From Citrobacter sp. JGM124 (lineage in GTDB: Bacteria; Pseudomonadota; Gammaproteobacteria; Enterobacterales; Enterobacteriaceae): a stretch of DNA of 64,000 nt. The notes under the pieces were generated by a model. The model saw only the letters and a program-made list of their open reading frames with translations, was not told the DNA's origin and did no database searches. The position numbers were made by a program, and so were the translations under genes. This document shows, piece by piece, positions 38,531 through 48,514 of this stretch; position 1 is the stretch's first letter; each line of letters begins with the position of its first letter. The stretch lies in contig NZ_JAERJD010000002.1 in the NCBI RefSeq assembly GCF_018257795.1, positions 62,001-126,000 on the forward strand, written 5' to 3'.

Positions 38531-38721
38531 TTACCCTCAGAATATTGAATTGATCATTGAATCATGAAATTGGCTCATAAACACAATCATTTTACCCCTA
38601 TAACTCTTCTGAATCTCAGTTGGTACACTTTACTCCAGACAAGTTTTGCCGGTAACGGGATCGGCACCGCATACAGACACTGTCATAAGCAATGATGGCC
38701 ACACAGTTTGGAGGATTGTAT

Positions 38722-39372
38722 ATGCAACACAGGCTCGACGAGAAACAACAAGCAGTCATTCCTATTGCAGCGTATGCCGCCATTGGAAAGATAGAGCCAT
38801 TACATAATGCCCTGCATAAGGGGCTGGATGCGGGGATAACCATAAATGAACTCAAGGAAATATTAACTCATCTTTATGCCTATTGTGGATTTCCCAGAAG
38901 TTTGAATGCGATTTCTGCCCTGATGGCCGTGCTGGAAAACAGACACAGGAAAGGCGTTACTGATGAAACAGGCCGGAATGCATCCCCAGTGCCATAAAAC
39001 TGGAATAGTCTGGCAGGCGGTACAGAGAATCAGACTCGGCTTGTTGGGAAACCGGTCACTGGGGCACTGTTTGAGTTTGCGCCAGCCATTGACCAATTTC
39101 TTAAGGCTCATCTTTTTGGTGACCTTTTCCAACGTGATGTACTGAATTGGTCTACCCGGGAACTGGCAACAATATCGGCCCTTGCGGTGATGCCCGGCGT
39201 CAGCAGCCAACTCAGTAGCCATTATGCCATCAGCCGAAATAGCGGGCTGACCACCAAACAGCTCCACCATTTTATCGACATACTGGAAACAGAATGTGGG
39301 GATATTTCAGTAACGGATGCCAGGAACACACTGACACAATTTTTGGATAATGAAAATAAAACATCAAATTAA
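38722..39372 (+). pseudogene. Carboxymuconolactone decarboxylase-family gene with in-frame stop
   Basis: A good start (GGAGGA, ATG 38722) opens MQHRLDEKQQAVIPIAAYAA, a double-CMD-domain protein. A TAA at 38995-38997 interrupts after NASPVP. In the same frame the sequence then continues NWNSLAGGTENQTRLVGKP... ELATISALAVMPGV... to the stop at 39372, which is the expected second half. One nonsense codon thus splits an otherwise complete gene of about 216 codons. These AhpD-like proteins often pair with a cupin gene, which follows 10 bases later. Confidence 0.85.
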
Positions 39373-39382
39373 TGAGGCTATT

Positions 39383-39787
39383 ATGAACGATAAATTTGAC
39401 GGAAACGGTATTTTTCCCAAAGGGCCTAAAAACGAAGCTTATGCACAATACTTTCAGGGTACAAGTTACCTGAATATGCTATCGACTGAAGGGGTGACAA
39501 TAGGTAATGTCGTATTTGAACCTGGTTGCCGTAATAACTGGCATATTCACCATAAAGGGGGGCAAATATTATTGGTGACCGGTGGCCAGGGCTGGTATCA
39601 GGAATGGAATAAACCCGCCCGTCCGTTGGTCGCGGGTGATGTTGTTAATATTCTTCCGGGAATGAAACACTGGCATGGTGCGGCAAAAGATAGCTGGTTT
39701 GCCCATATCGCTGTCGAAGTTCCTGCTGAGGGAGCATCGAATGAATGGCTTGAGCCGGTAGATGACGAACACTATAACTCACTATAA
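39383..39787 (+). CDS. Cupin-domain protein
   Basis: This 134-residue single-cupin protein has the metal-binding motif NNWHIHHKGGQILLVTGGQGW and the second motif GMKHWHGAAKD. It resembles the cupins commonly encoded after carboxymuconolactone-decarboxylase-like genes. GAGG precedes ATG 39383; the longer frame from 39350 overlaps the broken gene. The catalytic role is unknown; hydroxynitrile lyase-like activity has been reported for some relatives (from memory). Confidence 0.86.
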   Translation: MNDKFDGNGIFPKGPKNEAYAQYFQGTSYLNMLSTEGVTIGNVVFEPGCRNNWHIHHKGGQILLVTGGQGWYQEWNKPARPLVAGDVVNILPGMKHWHGAAKDSWFAHIAVEVPAEGASNEWLEPVDDEHYNSL

Positions 39788-39847
39788 GTCATGCTATTGC
39801 TAAACGTGGTCAATAAACGGCGAGCGGCCCGGCGATAGCTTAAAAAA

Positions 39848-39870
39848 AACCATCTCCACTGGAGATGGTT
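39848..39870 (-). terminator. Rho-independent terminator for the alcohol dehydrogenase gene
   Basis: AACCATCTCC-ACT-GGAGATGGTT is a perfect 10-bp stem; on the minus strand it is followed by eight T. It lies 23 bases beyond the adh stop. Confidence 0.85.
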
Positions 39871-39892
39871 AAAATAAAGATATCTATTTCTG

Positions 39893-40948
39893 TCAGGCGT
39901 TCAGCGATGCAATATCAATCACGAACCGATATTTGACATCACTCTTCAGCATCCGTTGCCAGGCGGTATTGATGTCCTGAATATTGATCAGTTCAATATC
40001 GGAGGTGATATTATGCCTGGCACAAAAATCTATCATTTCCTGCGTTTCTGCAATCCCACCAATAACTGACCCGGCCACAGATTTTCGCCCCAGAATCAGC
40101 GGCGTACTGTTCAGCATAGGATTCAGATCACCCAGATAGCCAACGAGGACTAAAGTTCCACTCAGAGCCAGCGTCGGAATATAAGGGTTAAGGTCATGGA
40201 CATAAGGAACGGTATCAATAATTAAATCAAACTGGTTATGTGCATCCTGCATCTGCCCGGCATCAGTGGAAAGAACAACATGCGCTGCGCCTAAACGGCG
40301 GGCATCTGCCTCTTTATTCGGTGAGCGAGTGAAAAGCGTCACCTCGGCACCCAGGGCTTTTGCCAGTTTAATGGCCATATGCCCCAGCCCGCCTAACCCG
40401 ACAACAGCCACTTTGCTATTCGGGCCAACGTTCCAGTGGCGAAGTGGTGACCAGGTCGTGATACCGGCACAAAGCAATGGTGCTGCACCTTTTAAATCCA
40501 GAGTATCAGGAACGTTGACAGCAAATTTCTCCGTCACCACAATTTTGTCAGAATAACCACCATAGGTAGGCATATTGTCATGTCTGTCGGTATCATTGTA
40601 AGTTAAGGTATTCCCTTCCTCACAATATTGCTCCAGCCCTTGCTCGCATGGTTTACAGTGCTGACAAGAGTCCACCATACAACCCACGCCGGCATAGTCA
40701 CCCACGCGAAATTTCGTGACCGCCTTCCCTACTTCAATAACACGCCCAATGATTTCATGTCCTGGAACCATCGGATATTTAGCACCTCCCCAGTCATTAA
40801 AAGCACTATGGAGATCTGAATGGCAAACACCGCTATACAAAATCTCTATAACGACATCATTATCGCGAGGGTCACGGCGAATAAAATTATGTGGAACCAA
40901 ATCTTCTTTTGCTGCAAAAGCGGCATAACCCTTCACATTTAAGGTCAT
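39893..40948 (-). CDS. Zinc-dependent NAD(P) alcohol dehydrogenase (YahK/CAD type)
   Basis: This 351-residue medium-chain dehydrogenase has catalytic-zinc residues in SGVCHSDLH and PGHEIIGRV and structural-zinc cysteines in CQHCKPCEQGLEQYC. The coenzyme motif is VVGLGGLGHMAIKLAKALG. It resembles broad-range NADPH aldehyde reductases such as YahK. GGAG precedes ATG 40948; the 23 upstream codons of the frame lack support. It is monocistronic with a terminator. Confidence 0.9.
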   Translation of the reverse strand: MTLNVKGYAAFAAKEDLVPHNFIRRDPRDNDVVIEILYSGVCHSDLHSAFNDWGGAKYPMVPGHEIIGRVIEVGKAVTKFRVGDYAGVGCMVDSCQHCKPCEQGLEQYCEEGNTLTYNDTDRHDNMPTYGGYSDKIVVTEKFAVNVPDTLDLKGAAPLLCAGITTWSPLRHWNVGPNSKVAVVGLGGLGHMAIKLAKALGAEVTLFTRSPNKEADARRLGAAHVVLSTDAGQMQDAHNQFDLIIDTVPYVHDLNPYIPTLALSGTLVLVGYLGDLNPMLNSTPLILGRKSVAGSVIGGIAETQEMIDFCARHNITSDIELINIQDINTAWQRMLKSDVKYRFVIDIASLNA

Positions 40949-41656
40949 AAGTAAATCTCCGAATGGGGGTAACATAGCGTGGAATTCACGCTCAAGATAA
41001 ATAACGCCAGATGGCAACAGAGTGCATGATTAGGCCTGTTCATAAACGCTACAATGGCTTTCATATGCTGTCATCTTGTTGTACTGGCTCAGATAACACC
41101 TGCCCGCTTTCTGATCACCCATCAAGCATAACGGTTAGAAAAGATCAGGTTAAGCCCGTCACGGAACTTGCCCTTATGAGCTTTACTCATGAATCAAACC
41201 GCACGGGGTTTGAAAGAAAAAAGGACATGTTGATACATCCCCTGAACCCGGGAAGGTACCCTGCTCAGACCATAGATCGCAGACTCTTTTAAGAGTCGTG
41301 CCATAAACCGCTGCTATTGACCACCATCATGCCCTCAACTGTGAACAATAGTGCTGAGAAAAACATCATTTTTTGTTACCGGCCAATGCTTATAACTTAT
41401 TTAAGACACTCTTCCATATTTAATGACGTGTTATAAATAACGTCTTATTTTATTTCCACCCTACCTGATAAATAAAATTGCCACTCGACATCAGTACCTC
41501 AGCACACATTCACACCATAATAATCTTATCGCATATCTTATTCTTATTTTGTGTTTTTCTGCCATCTAAAAAAAAGACTGAACTGTTTATATCACACAAC
41601 GTACATAGCACTTATTTTCTTTATTAATAGCGAAACACCAATCAAGGTAAGTATTC
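40949..41656. other. Divergent intergenic region, adh / cysI
   Basis: About 700 AT-rich bases. I see no supported gene; a 93-codon frame at 41011 lacks a ribosome site and family resemblance. A short palindrome GACTCTT-TT-AAGAGTC is present near 41282. Promoters for both genes presumably lie here but none is clear. Confidence 0.45.
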
Positions 41657-43345
41657 ATGAGTGATAAAAAATTATCGGACAATGAGAGACTAAAGTCAGA
41701 AAGTCATCTATTACGAGGAACAATCAAAGAAGATTTAACTAATGACTTAACTGGCGGGTTTCTTGGTGATAACTTTCAGCTGATTCGATTTCACGGGATG
41801 TACCAGCAGGACGACCGAGATATACGAGCAGAACGAACAGGGCAAATGCTCGAACCCTTGCACACTGTTATGCTCCGGGTGCGGTTGCCAGGAGGAATTA
41901 TAACGCCTGAACAATGGATTGGTATTGATAAGTTTGCGTCAGAACATACACAGTACGGCAGCATCAGAATAACCAACCGCCAGGCATTACAACTGCATGG
42001 TGTACTGAAAAAAAATATCAAACCAGTACATAAATTATTGCACCATCTGGGGCTGGATTCACGAGCAACTGCCGGGGATGTGAATCGCAATGTATTATGT
42101 ACGTCTAATCCTGTTGAATCTGCGCTCCATCAGCAAGCCTACGACTGGGCGAAAAAAATTTCTGAACACCTTTTACCACGAACAAATGCCTATGCTGAGG
42201 TCTGGCTGGATGGTGAAAAAATAAAACACCCAGAGGAAGAAACCATCTTAGGTAATAGTTATCTGCCCAGAAAATTTAAAACTGCGGTGGTGATCCCGCC
42301 TCAGAACGACGTGGATCTGCATGCCAATGACCTCAATTTTATCGCGGTGGGTAAAGAGGGAAAACTACAGGGATTTAATGTTCTGGTAGGCGGCGGACTG
42401 GCAATGACGCAGGGGGATAAAACAACGTACCCTCGTCTTGCCAGTGAACTGGGATTTATTCCATTAGAAGCAACGTTATCTGTTGCAGCCGCAGTTGTAT
42501 CAACACAGAGAGATTGGGGAAACAGGACTAACCGACGTAATGCTAAAACAAAGTATACCCTCGACAGAGTAGGTGTCGAAGTATTCAAATCAGAGGTTGA
42601 ACAGAGGGCTGGTCTGGTATTCCAGCCTGTCGAACCTTATCAATTCACCCACAGAGGGGATCGTATCGGTTGGGTCAGTGGCACAGATAACAAATATCAC
42701 TTGACGCTTTTTATCCCAAGTGGGCGCTTAATTGATAAACCAGGTAAACCATTAAAAACAGGACTGGCTGTTATTGCAAAAATACATCAAGGAGACTTCA
42801 GGCTGACGCCCAACCAAAATATTATTATTGCTGGTGTATCTGAGGAACATAAACAGCAGATTGATACCCTGGCTCGTCAGTATGGGTTGATTGATGACAG
42901 TGTTTCTTCCCAACGTAAACACGCTATGGCCTGTGTGTCTTATCCTACCTGCCCGTTAGCCATGGCTGAAGCGGAACGTGTCTTGCCGAATATTATTGAC
43001 CGCCTGGAAGAGATTTTTTTACGCAACGATATCCCTACGGAATCGGTAATTTTTCGTGTAACAGGATGCCCTAACGGATGTGGCCGGGCTATGCTCGCTG
43101 AAATTGGGCTGGTGGGGCGCGCACAAGGTCGTTACGACCTCTATCTCGGTGGTAATAGAGAGGGAACCCGAATCCCCAGAATTTATCAGGAAAATCAAAA
43201 ACTGGAGGATATCATTCTCATTCTGGATTCATTACTGACCAAATGGGCAAAATATCGTGAAAAAAACGAAGCCTTTGGTGACTACGCCATTCGTAGCAAG
43301 ATCGTTCAGCCAGTATTGAATTCCACGGTAGACTTCTACCTGTAA
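41657..43345 (+). CDS. cysI: Sulfite reductase hemoprotein (CysI-type)
   Basis: This 562-residue assimilatory sulfite reductase beta subunit reduces sulfite to sulfide with electrons from CysJ. The siroheme/[4Fe-4S] cysteines are at C426 and C432 (CVSYPTC) and C471 and C475 (TGCPNGCGR). The ferredoxin-like half-domains and [12 protein letters not shown] are present. The gene is alone. cysJ and cysH, which normally flank it, are missing and the next gene is an Lrp-type regulator. A complete cysJIH elsewhere would make this a paralogue. Confidence 0.93.
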   Translation: MSDKKLSDNERLKSESHLLRGTIKEDLTNDLTGGFLGDNFQLIRFHGMYQQDDRDIRAERTGQMLEPLHTVMLRVRLPGGIITPEQWIGIDKFASEHTQYGSIRITNRQALQLHGVLKKNIKPVHKLLHHLGLDSRATAGDVNRNVLCTSNPVESALHQQAYDWAKKISEHLLPRTNAYAEVWLDGEKIKHPEEETILGNSYLPRKFKTAVVIPPQNDVDLHANDLNFIAVGKEGKLQGFNVLVGGGLAMTQGDKTTYPRLASELGFIPLEATLSVAAAVVSTQRDWGNRTNRRNAKTKYTLDRVGVEVFKSEVEQRAGLVFQPVEPYQFTHRGDRIGWVSGTDNKYHLTLFIPSGRLIDKPGKPLKTGLAVIAKIHQGDFRLTPNQNIIIAGVSEEHKQQIDTLARQYGLIDDSVSSQRKHAMACVSYPTCPLAMAEAERVLPNIIDRLEEIFLRNDIPTESVIFRVTGCPNGCGRAMLAEIGLVGRAQGRYDLYLGGNREGTRIPRIYQENQKLEDIILILDSLLTKWAKYREKNEAFGDYAIRSKIVQPVLNSTVDFYL

Positions 43346-43470
43346 CCAAAATCTGAGAATCGGTGCAGTGCCTGCCCAGGAACTGTCTTTTCTTTTAAAC
43401 AAACATGAAAATATCGCTATATGGCATAATGCCTCGTTACTTATGACGATATACAGAATGGGTGCTAAAA

Positions 43471-43926
43471 ATGGATGAGACAGACCTTCGGATTCTGAAA
43501 GAATTACAACGAGATGGTCGAATCGCGAATAATATTCTGGCGGATAAAGTCGGGCTCTCTCCCTCCCCTTGCTTGAGGCGAGTTAAATCGCTCGAAGAAG
43601 CCGGTATGATTAGCCGGTATGTTGCCATACTTAATCCCAGGACGCTTGGTCTGGATATGACAGTCTTTGTCAGGGTCTGGCTGACTCGTCAGGATGAGGA
43701 AACAGTCGAACACTTTTGCCGAGAAATCAAACAACTACCTGAAGTTGTAGAGTGTCATTTAATGGCTGGTGACTGTGATTTTTTGCTGCGTGTCGTCACA
43801 TCTGATTTAAGTACCTACAGAAAATTCCAGACTGATCACCTGGCACGCATTCGTGGCGTCCAAAGCCTGAAAACCGATCTCCCGATGCAAACCATTAAAC
43901 AAACGTCTGAACTTCCTCTTAAATAA
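43471..43926 (+). CDS. Lrp/AsnC-family transcriptional regulator
   Basis: This 151-residue feast/famine regulator has an N-terminal HTH (ILKELQRDGRIANNILADKVGLSPSPCLRRVKSLE, about 7-42) and a C-terminal RAM ligand domain (ECHLMAGDCDFLLRVVTSDL). ATG at 43471 is preferred to GTG at 43462. It converges on azlCD, and in other genomes such regulators control azlCD-type amino-acid exporters, so it is the likely regulator of that pair (inference). Confidence 0.88.
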   Translation: MDETDLRILKELQRDGRIANNILADKVGLSPSPCLRRVKSLEEAGMISRYVAILNPRTLGLDMTVFVRVWLTRQDEETVEHFCREIKQLPEVVECHLMAGDCDFLLRVVTSDLSTYRKFQTDHLARIRGVQSLKTDLPMQTIKQTSELPLK

Positions 43927-43958
43927 TTATCGGCGGGAGAATTCAACCCGCCGATAAT
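43926..43958. terminator. Hairpin after the Lrp-type gene
   Basis: ATTATCGGCGGG / CCCGCCGATAAT, a perfect 12-bp stem with a 9-base loop, between convergent genes. No U-run, though the stem ends are AT-rich. Confidence 0.65.
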
Positions 43959-44002
43959 CACCAGGAACGATATAAAATAATACATCCGGCTCCGCGAAGG
44001 AG

Positions 44003-44018
44003 GATGCGGTATCATTTT
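44003..44018 (+). repeat. 16-bp direct repeat, left copy, flanking azlDC
   Basis: GATGCGGTATCATTTT here recurs exactly at 45108-45123, on the other side of the azlDC pair. Confidence 0.75.
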
Positions 44019-44033
44019 TTACAGGATATTTTC

Positions 44034-44324
44034 TTAAAATAAATAACGTAATATGGCCGTGGTAACGACACTGATGATCACCACCGGAAACAATGAAAAA
44101 CGTATTGCTGCCAACAATGAAATCAACAAGGCCATAATATCAGCCAGTTCTGCTGTCACAAAGTGTGGTGCAATTACGGTGATCAGGACACAGCCGGGCG
44201 CTATCTCCATGACAGCTGATAAACGAGGGCTTAATACTCTGTCACGGAGTAACAAATACCCGGTGATACGTGTTAACCAGGTTGTTATAGCCATAAAAAG
44301 AATGGTCATCAGGGTAAGGCTCAT
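44034..44324 (-). CDS. azlD: AzlD-family small subunit of branched-chain amino-acid exporter
   Basis: A 96-residue protein with three or four membrane helices (TWLTRITGYLLL, EIAPGCVLITVIAPHF), typical of AzlD/YgaH. It pairs with AzlC to export branched-chain amino acids or analogues. Its start overlaps the azlC stop by four bases (ATGA), indicating coupled translation. Confidence 0.87.
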   Translation of the reverse strand: MSLTLMTILFMAITTWLTRITGYLLLRDRVLSPRLSAVMEIAPGCVLITVIAPHFVTAELADIMALLISLLAAIRFSLFPVVIISVVTTAILRYLF

Positions 44325-45052
44325 ACAGGTTTCCTGTGCAGAAATAGAATAGTGACGATACCGCTGAAAGCACCTACCGGCACATAAGCTGCACCAGGAA
44401 CAAAATGCCAGGTGACACCGGCGGAAATGAGACTAACCAGCCAAGGTAATGCTGCATATACCCCTTTCCACATTCCCTTTAGCAACACAAAAAAAACGGC
44501 AGGAAACGCCATATCAAATCCAAAGCGGGTAATATCCCCCAACAGCGGCCCAATTAAAGCCCCTGCCACGGTTGAGCCTACCCATATAATCCACATCGAA
44601 CTGGCAAGTCCCAGATAAAATGCCAGGCTAAGGTACTCCGCCTCACCCGAAACCTGACGCCGACGAGCATCGGCGATACTGATTGCCCAGCTTTCATCAC
44701 ACATTAAAAACAGGGCTGGCAAGGCTTTACGCCGAGGAAGGTGCCGGATATAGGGCGTAAGCGATGCGCCCATAACCAGATGCCGACTATTCACCAGTAT
44801 ACTGACCAATACGATAGTCAGCATTTGAGGTGTGGAACTCCATAAAGCAATTGCTGCAAATTCAGAACCCCCGCCAAAATTGAGGCCTGTCATCAACGCC
44901 AGTGCTTCAACGGACAAACCTTTTTGTACAGCCTGGGTACCTAATAGTAGGCCAAAGGGGATCAAACCGAACAACACGGGCAAAGACGCAATAGCGCCGC
45001 GTCTGATTTCTGTTCTGCATTGTGGCAAATAATTGTGCATTTTTTTTCGCAT
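44321..45052 (-). CDS. azlC: AzlC-family branched-chain amino-acid exporter
   Basis: This 243-residue inner-membrane protein has the AzlC core RRGAIASLPVLFGLIPFGLLLGTQA and the conserved NFGGGSEFAAIALW. NSRHLVMGASLTPY and FLMCDESWAI are also present. It works with AzlD. AGG lies upstream of ATG 45052; ATG 45040 is an alternative. It is divergent from the benzoylformate-decarboxylase-like gene across 570 bases. Confidence 0.9.
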   Translation of the reverse strand: MRKKMHNYLPQCRTEIRRGAIASLPVLFGLIPFGLLLGTQAVQKGLSVEALALMTGLNFGGGSEFAAIALWSSTPQMLTIVLVSILVNSRHLVMGASLTPYIRHLPRRKALPALFLMCDESWAISIADARRRQVSGEAEYLSLAFYLGLASSMWIIWVGSTVAGALIGPLLGDITRFGFDMAFPAVFFVLLKGMWKGVYAALPWLVSLISAGVTWHFVPGAAYVPVGAFSGIVTILFLHRKPV

Positions 45053-45622
45053 AACTGACCTATTTAAGATCAGTTATTTTAAGTGACCTTTACTGGCATA
45101 GGGTTGCGATGCGGTATCATTTTCAAGATTTTTTGGCACCCTATTGCTGTGATTGTTATTTTATAAGTTAACTATTGCGTAGTGATTTATCATGGTGAAA
45201 TAGTGAGGCTTTCTGTGGTATTCAGCATCAAAGAAATGCCCTGCACAGTTGAGACCACCATGCCCCAGACCTGAGCCAGTATCACTCACAAAGAGATGTA
45301 CAGTTCAGCATAGATGTAGGTAATTATTTTAAATAATGGCATTACAGTTTATTTCACAAGGCTAGAAAATATATCATTAATATAAAATATATTGCCACTC
45401 TGTACATTTTAGTTATCACAGCGAGAATACATAATAATTATTTTTTATAATGCATCATATATTAATGGCATGGACATCCAGCCATAACAGACTTGTTGAG
45501 TTCATAATCGGGGCTATACTGTATCCTATTATACACGTGAGTGGATTTAATTATGGGAACTAAATAAGAATAACTTTAGTATCCATCAATACAATTTATC
45601 TTATAGGATATAAGGAACACTT
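45053..45622. other. Divergent intergenic region, azlC / mdlC-like
   Basis: 570 AT-rich bases with the right copy of the 16-bp repeat (45108) and a possible promoter for the decarboxylase (TTGTTG, 16 bases, TATACT near 45491-45518). No gene seen. Confidence 0.45.
45108..45123 (+). repeat. 16-bp direct repeat, right copy, flanking azlDC
   Basis: GATGCGGTATCATTTT, identical to 44003-44018; the pair brackets exactly the azlDC operon. Confidence 0.75.
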
Positions 45623-47254
45623 ATGACTGTGAAAACGATTCGTGATGTCACTTTTGAACTATTACGTGAACTGCAATTAACCACTTTATTTGGTAATCCT
45701 GGTTCAACTGAAGAAACTTTTTTAAAAAATTTCCCTAAAGATTTCCGTTATATACAAACACTGCATGAGTCATCGGCTGTAGGCGCAGCAGACGGCTATG
45801 CTCAGGCGACCAGAAAACCTGCCATTGTTAATGTCCACACTTCCGCTGGCATTAGTAACTCAATGAGCAATATTATGACAGCCGCTCAAAATAAAACGCC
45901 TTTGATTATTACCGCAGGAAATCAAACACGTGAAATGCTTCTTATGGAGCCGTGGCTAACAAATGTATCACCTGCTGAACTCCCTAAGCCCTGGATAAAA
46001 TGGAGCTATGAACCTGTCAGAGCAGAAGATGTCCCTGCTGCATTTATGCGTGCTTATGCAATGGCAGTGCAACCCCCTGCAGGCCCTGTATTCTTATCCA
46101 TCCCTTTAGATGACTGGGATAAGCCCGCTTCAGAGAGTGCCGTCGTGCGTAGTGTGGCCTCGCAAATTGGGCCAGACCCTGTTCGTATATCTGACTTTGC
46201 AGAAAAGCTATCAAAAGCTAAAAAGCCGGCGCTGATATATGGCCCGGGTATTGCCAAAGGAGAAGGCTGGAATATTGGCATTCAATTAGCCGAAAAATTA
46301 AATTGCCATGTATTCTGCGCCCCGGCATCAGAGGTTCCCTCCTTTCCTGAAGAGCACCCGCTCTACGCGGGGGGGCTACCTTTTGCTATCGGGCCATTAT
46401 CAGAAAAACTCGCGGGGTATGATGTTGCTATTGTCATTGGCGCCCCTGTATTCCGGTATTATCCTTATGTCGCGGGCGAGTATATTCCAGAAGGTTTACA
46501 ACTACTCCATATCACAGATGATCCGGGTGAAGCGGGAAGAGCACCTGTTGGCGATAGCCTATTATCCAGCCCAGTACTGGCATTAAAAGCATTAGTTGGG
46601 CTTGTAACAGAGAGAAATGCCTCGGTATCTGAACCCCCGCGCCTAAAACATAGAATGTCTCCTCACCCTGCTGCATCTACGACGGAAGAAAAAGGTGGAC
46701 TCCTTTCTCCGTTAGCTCTTTTTCAGGGACTTCGTCAATTTACACCGGATAACACTGTACTTATTGAAGAGTCACCTTCTAATTTGGGTGAACTGCATAC
46801 CGCATGGCCGATTAATCAACCTGATTCTTTTTATACGTTCGCGAGTGGAAGCTTAGGCTGGAATTTGCCTGCAAGCATAGGTATAGCTCTGGCGGAGAGA
46901 GACAGTGGCCGAAATCGTCCTGTTCTGGTCATCATCGGGGATGGGTCGTTACAATACTCTATTCAAGGGTTATGGACGGCCGCTCAGCTTAAATTGCCTG
47001 TACTATTTGTTGTGCCGCGCAACGGTGAATACGCCATTCTGAAGTCTTTCGCTGAACTGGAGAATGCGCCAGGCGTTCCGGGGCTTGATTTGCCAGATCT
47101 GGATATTGTTTCTTTGGCAAAAGGTTATGGTTGTATTGGCGTCAGGGCTGAGACGCTGGATGAAATAAACGAAATATGTAAAGAAGCTTTTTCGCGCTCA
47201 GTCCCTACCGTCATTGAAGTGCCTGTTGTTCCAACAACACCACCTTTATTATAA
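45623..47254 (+). CDS. mdlC: Benzoylformate decarboxylase-like ThDP enzyme
   Basis: This 543-residue thiamine-diphosphate decarboxylase aligns well with Pseudomonas benzoylformate decarboxylase as I recall it: FGNPGSTE (S28), the ThDP-activating E49 in LHESS, H72 in NVHTSAG, KWSYEP and PVFRYYPY. GDGSLQYSIQGLWTAAQ is the Mg/ThDP motif. The catalytic His281 of that enzyme appears to be Tyr here (Y280), so substrate range may differ. AGGA precedes the ATG. It is likely co-transcribed with the transporter at 47319. Confidence 0.82.
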   Translation: MTVKTIRDVTFELLRELQLTTLFGNPGSTEETFLKNFPKDFRYIQTLHESSAVGAADGYAQATRKPAIVNVHTSAGISNSMSNIMTAAQNKTPLIITAGNQTREMLLMEPWLTNVSPAELPKPWIKWSYEPVRAEDVPAAFMRAYAMAVQPPAGPVFLSIPLDDWDKPASESAVVRSVASQIGPDPVRISDFAEKLSKAKKPALIYGPGIAKGEGWNIGIQLAEKLNCHVFCAPASEVPSFPEEHPLYAGGLPFAIGPLSEKLAGYDVAIVIGAPVFRYYPYVAGEYIPEGLQLLHITDDPGEAGRAPVGDSLLSSPVLALKALVGLVTERNASVSEPPRLKHRMSPHPAASTTEEKGGLLSPLALFQGLRQFTPDNTVLIEESPSNLGELHTAWPINQPDSFYTFASGSLGWNLPASIGIALAERDSGRNRPVLVIIGDGSLQYSIQGLWTAAQLKLPVLFVVPRNGEYAILKSFAELENAPGVPGLDLPDLDIVSLAKGYGCIGVRAETLDEINEICKEAFSRSVPTVIEVPVVPTTPPLL

Positions 47255-47318
47255 TTAAACAAAACCAAGGGCGTAGATTATTTACTACGCCCTACCCTCT
47301 AAAATAAGAGGTCACTTA

Positions 47319-48266
47319 ATGTTAGATACAATCATCACCGCATTATTACCTATCGTTGTAACATTGTTACTCGGATATTTTGCTGGCTCCCGCCATGAAT
47401 TTAATAAAGACCAGGCGACGGTATTAAACAGAATGGTCATGCTGTACGCATTACCTTTGTTATTATTTTCAGGGATACTCAGCACACCGCTAACTGACAT
47501 TGTCAAGAATGCTGATGTTTTCTTATGGGTATTCATTGGAATGATCGGTGGATTTGCTGCTGTCTTTCTTATCTCATTTATTCTTTTCAAATCAAGTTCC
47601 CGGCTGGCTGCACTGCGTGCTATTGCCATCGCAGGCCCTGCTGTACCTTTTGTTGGCACACCTGTTCTGGGGGTATTGTTTCCTGCCGAGGCTGATATTG
47701 CTATTGCTGTCGGTAGTCTGTTAATGAATTTGATTCAGGTCCCTTTAGCATTGATATTTTTAGCCGGTAGCAATAATGATTCACAGAAAAGCAACGGAAA
47801 TGTTTTTTCAATATTTATTAACAGTATAAAGAACTCACTGATACAGCCTGTTGTTTGGGCCCCTATCCTTGCCTTTATTTTATTATTGATTGGTTTGGAT
47901 ATGCCAAAATTTTTAAAAGGTTCTTTTATTTTATTAGGTCAAGCTACCGGAGGCGTTGCTTTGTTTGCCGTCGGTGCTGTACTTTACGCACAGAAAATAA
48001 GTGTTTCTGTCCCTGTGATAATCAATGTGTTAAGTAAAAATATTGTATTACCTTTAGTTATCCTTGCCATGATGATTGCATTATCAATACCCCATGTAGA
48101 ACGCAGTTTAGTTTCCGTTACGTTAGCGATTCCAACGGCATCAATAGCTGTCATTTTTGCTGTGGAATATAAGACAGGAGAACAAGAAATGGCATCAACC
48201 TTGTTTTGGAGTACTATTCTTTCAGTGATCACAATGGGAGGTTTTATCTGGCTTACCAGTAGTTAG
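47319..48266 (+). CDS. AEC-family (auxin efflux carrier/MdcF-like) transporter
   Basis: A 315-residue transporter with about ten helices of the AEC family (MLDTIITALLPIVVTLLLGYFAG opening; GPAVPFVGTPVLGVLFP; FAVGAVLYAQKI in the crossover). Members move malonate, malate or related acids. Placed 64 bases after the ThDP decarboxylase with AGAGGT before the ATG, it probably handles the 2-oxo acid or its product. Confidence 0.88.
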   Translation: MLDTIITALLPIVVTLLLGYFAGSRHEFNKDQATVLNRMVMLYALPLLLFSGILSTPLTDIVKNADVFLWVFIGMIGGFAAVFLISFILFKSSSRLAALRAIAIAGPAVPFVGTPVLGVLFPAEADIAIAVGSLLMNLIQVPLALIFLAGSNNDSQKSNGNVFSIFINSIKNSLIQPVVWAPILAFILLLIGLDMPKFLKGSFILLGQATGGVALFAVGAVLYAQKISVSVPVIINVLSKNIVLPLVILAMMIALSIPHVERSLVSVTLAIPTASIAVIFAVEYKTGEQEMASTLFWSTILSVITMGGFIWLTSS

Positions 48267-48355
48267 CCAGTATTATAATGCTGACTGAAGAGTATTCATT
48301 TAAATATATGGCAAGGTGATTAATTCTCTTCATGAATATTGAGCCTGTAGCTGGG

Positions 48356-48392
48356 TCTGACAGTTACTAAAACATTACTGGTTTCTGTCAGA
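48356..48392 (+). terminator. Possible terminator after the AEC gene
   Basis: TCTGACAG / CTGTCAGA arms enclose 21 bases and are followed by TTATTTTTGGCTTTT. The loop is long, so confidence is moderate. Confidence 0.5.
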
Positions 48393-48514
48393 TTATTTTT
48401 GGCTTTTACTCTCCTGGCAAGAGATATACTCACCGGAGAGTATATATTATAAAGAGGAGACTTTATTATCAGGGATAGAGTTATTGTCTTATATGACAGG
48501 CCGTAAGTAATGAG

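Noticed and set aside
41011..41292. 93-codon frame upstream of cysI
   Set aside because: No ribosome site, no recognisable domain, reads across the adh promoter region.
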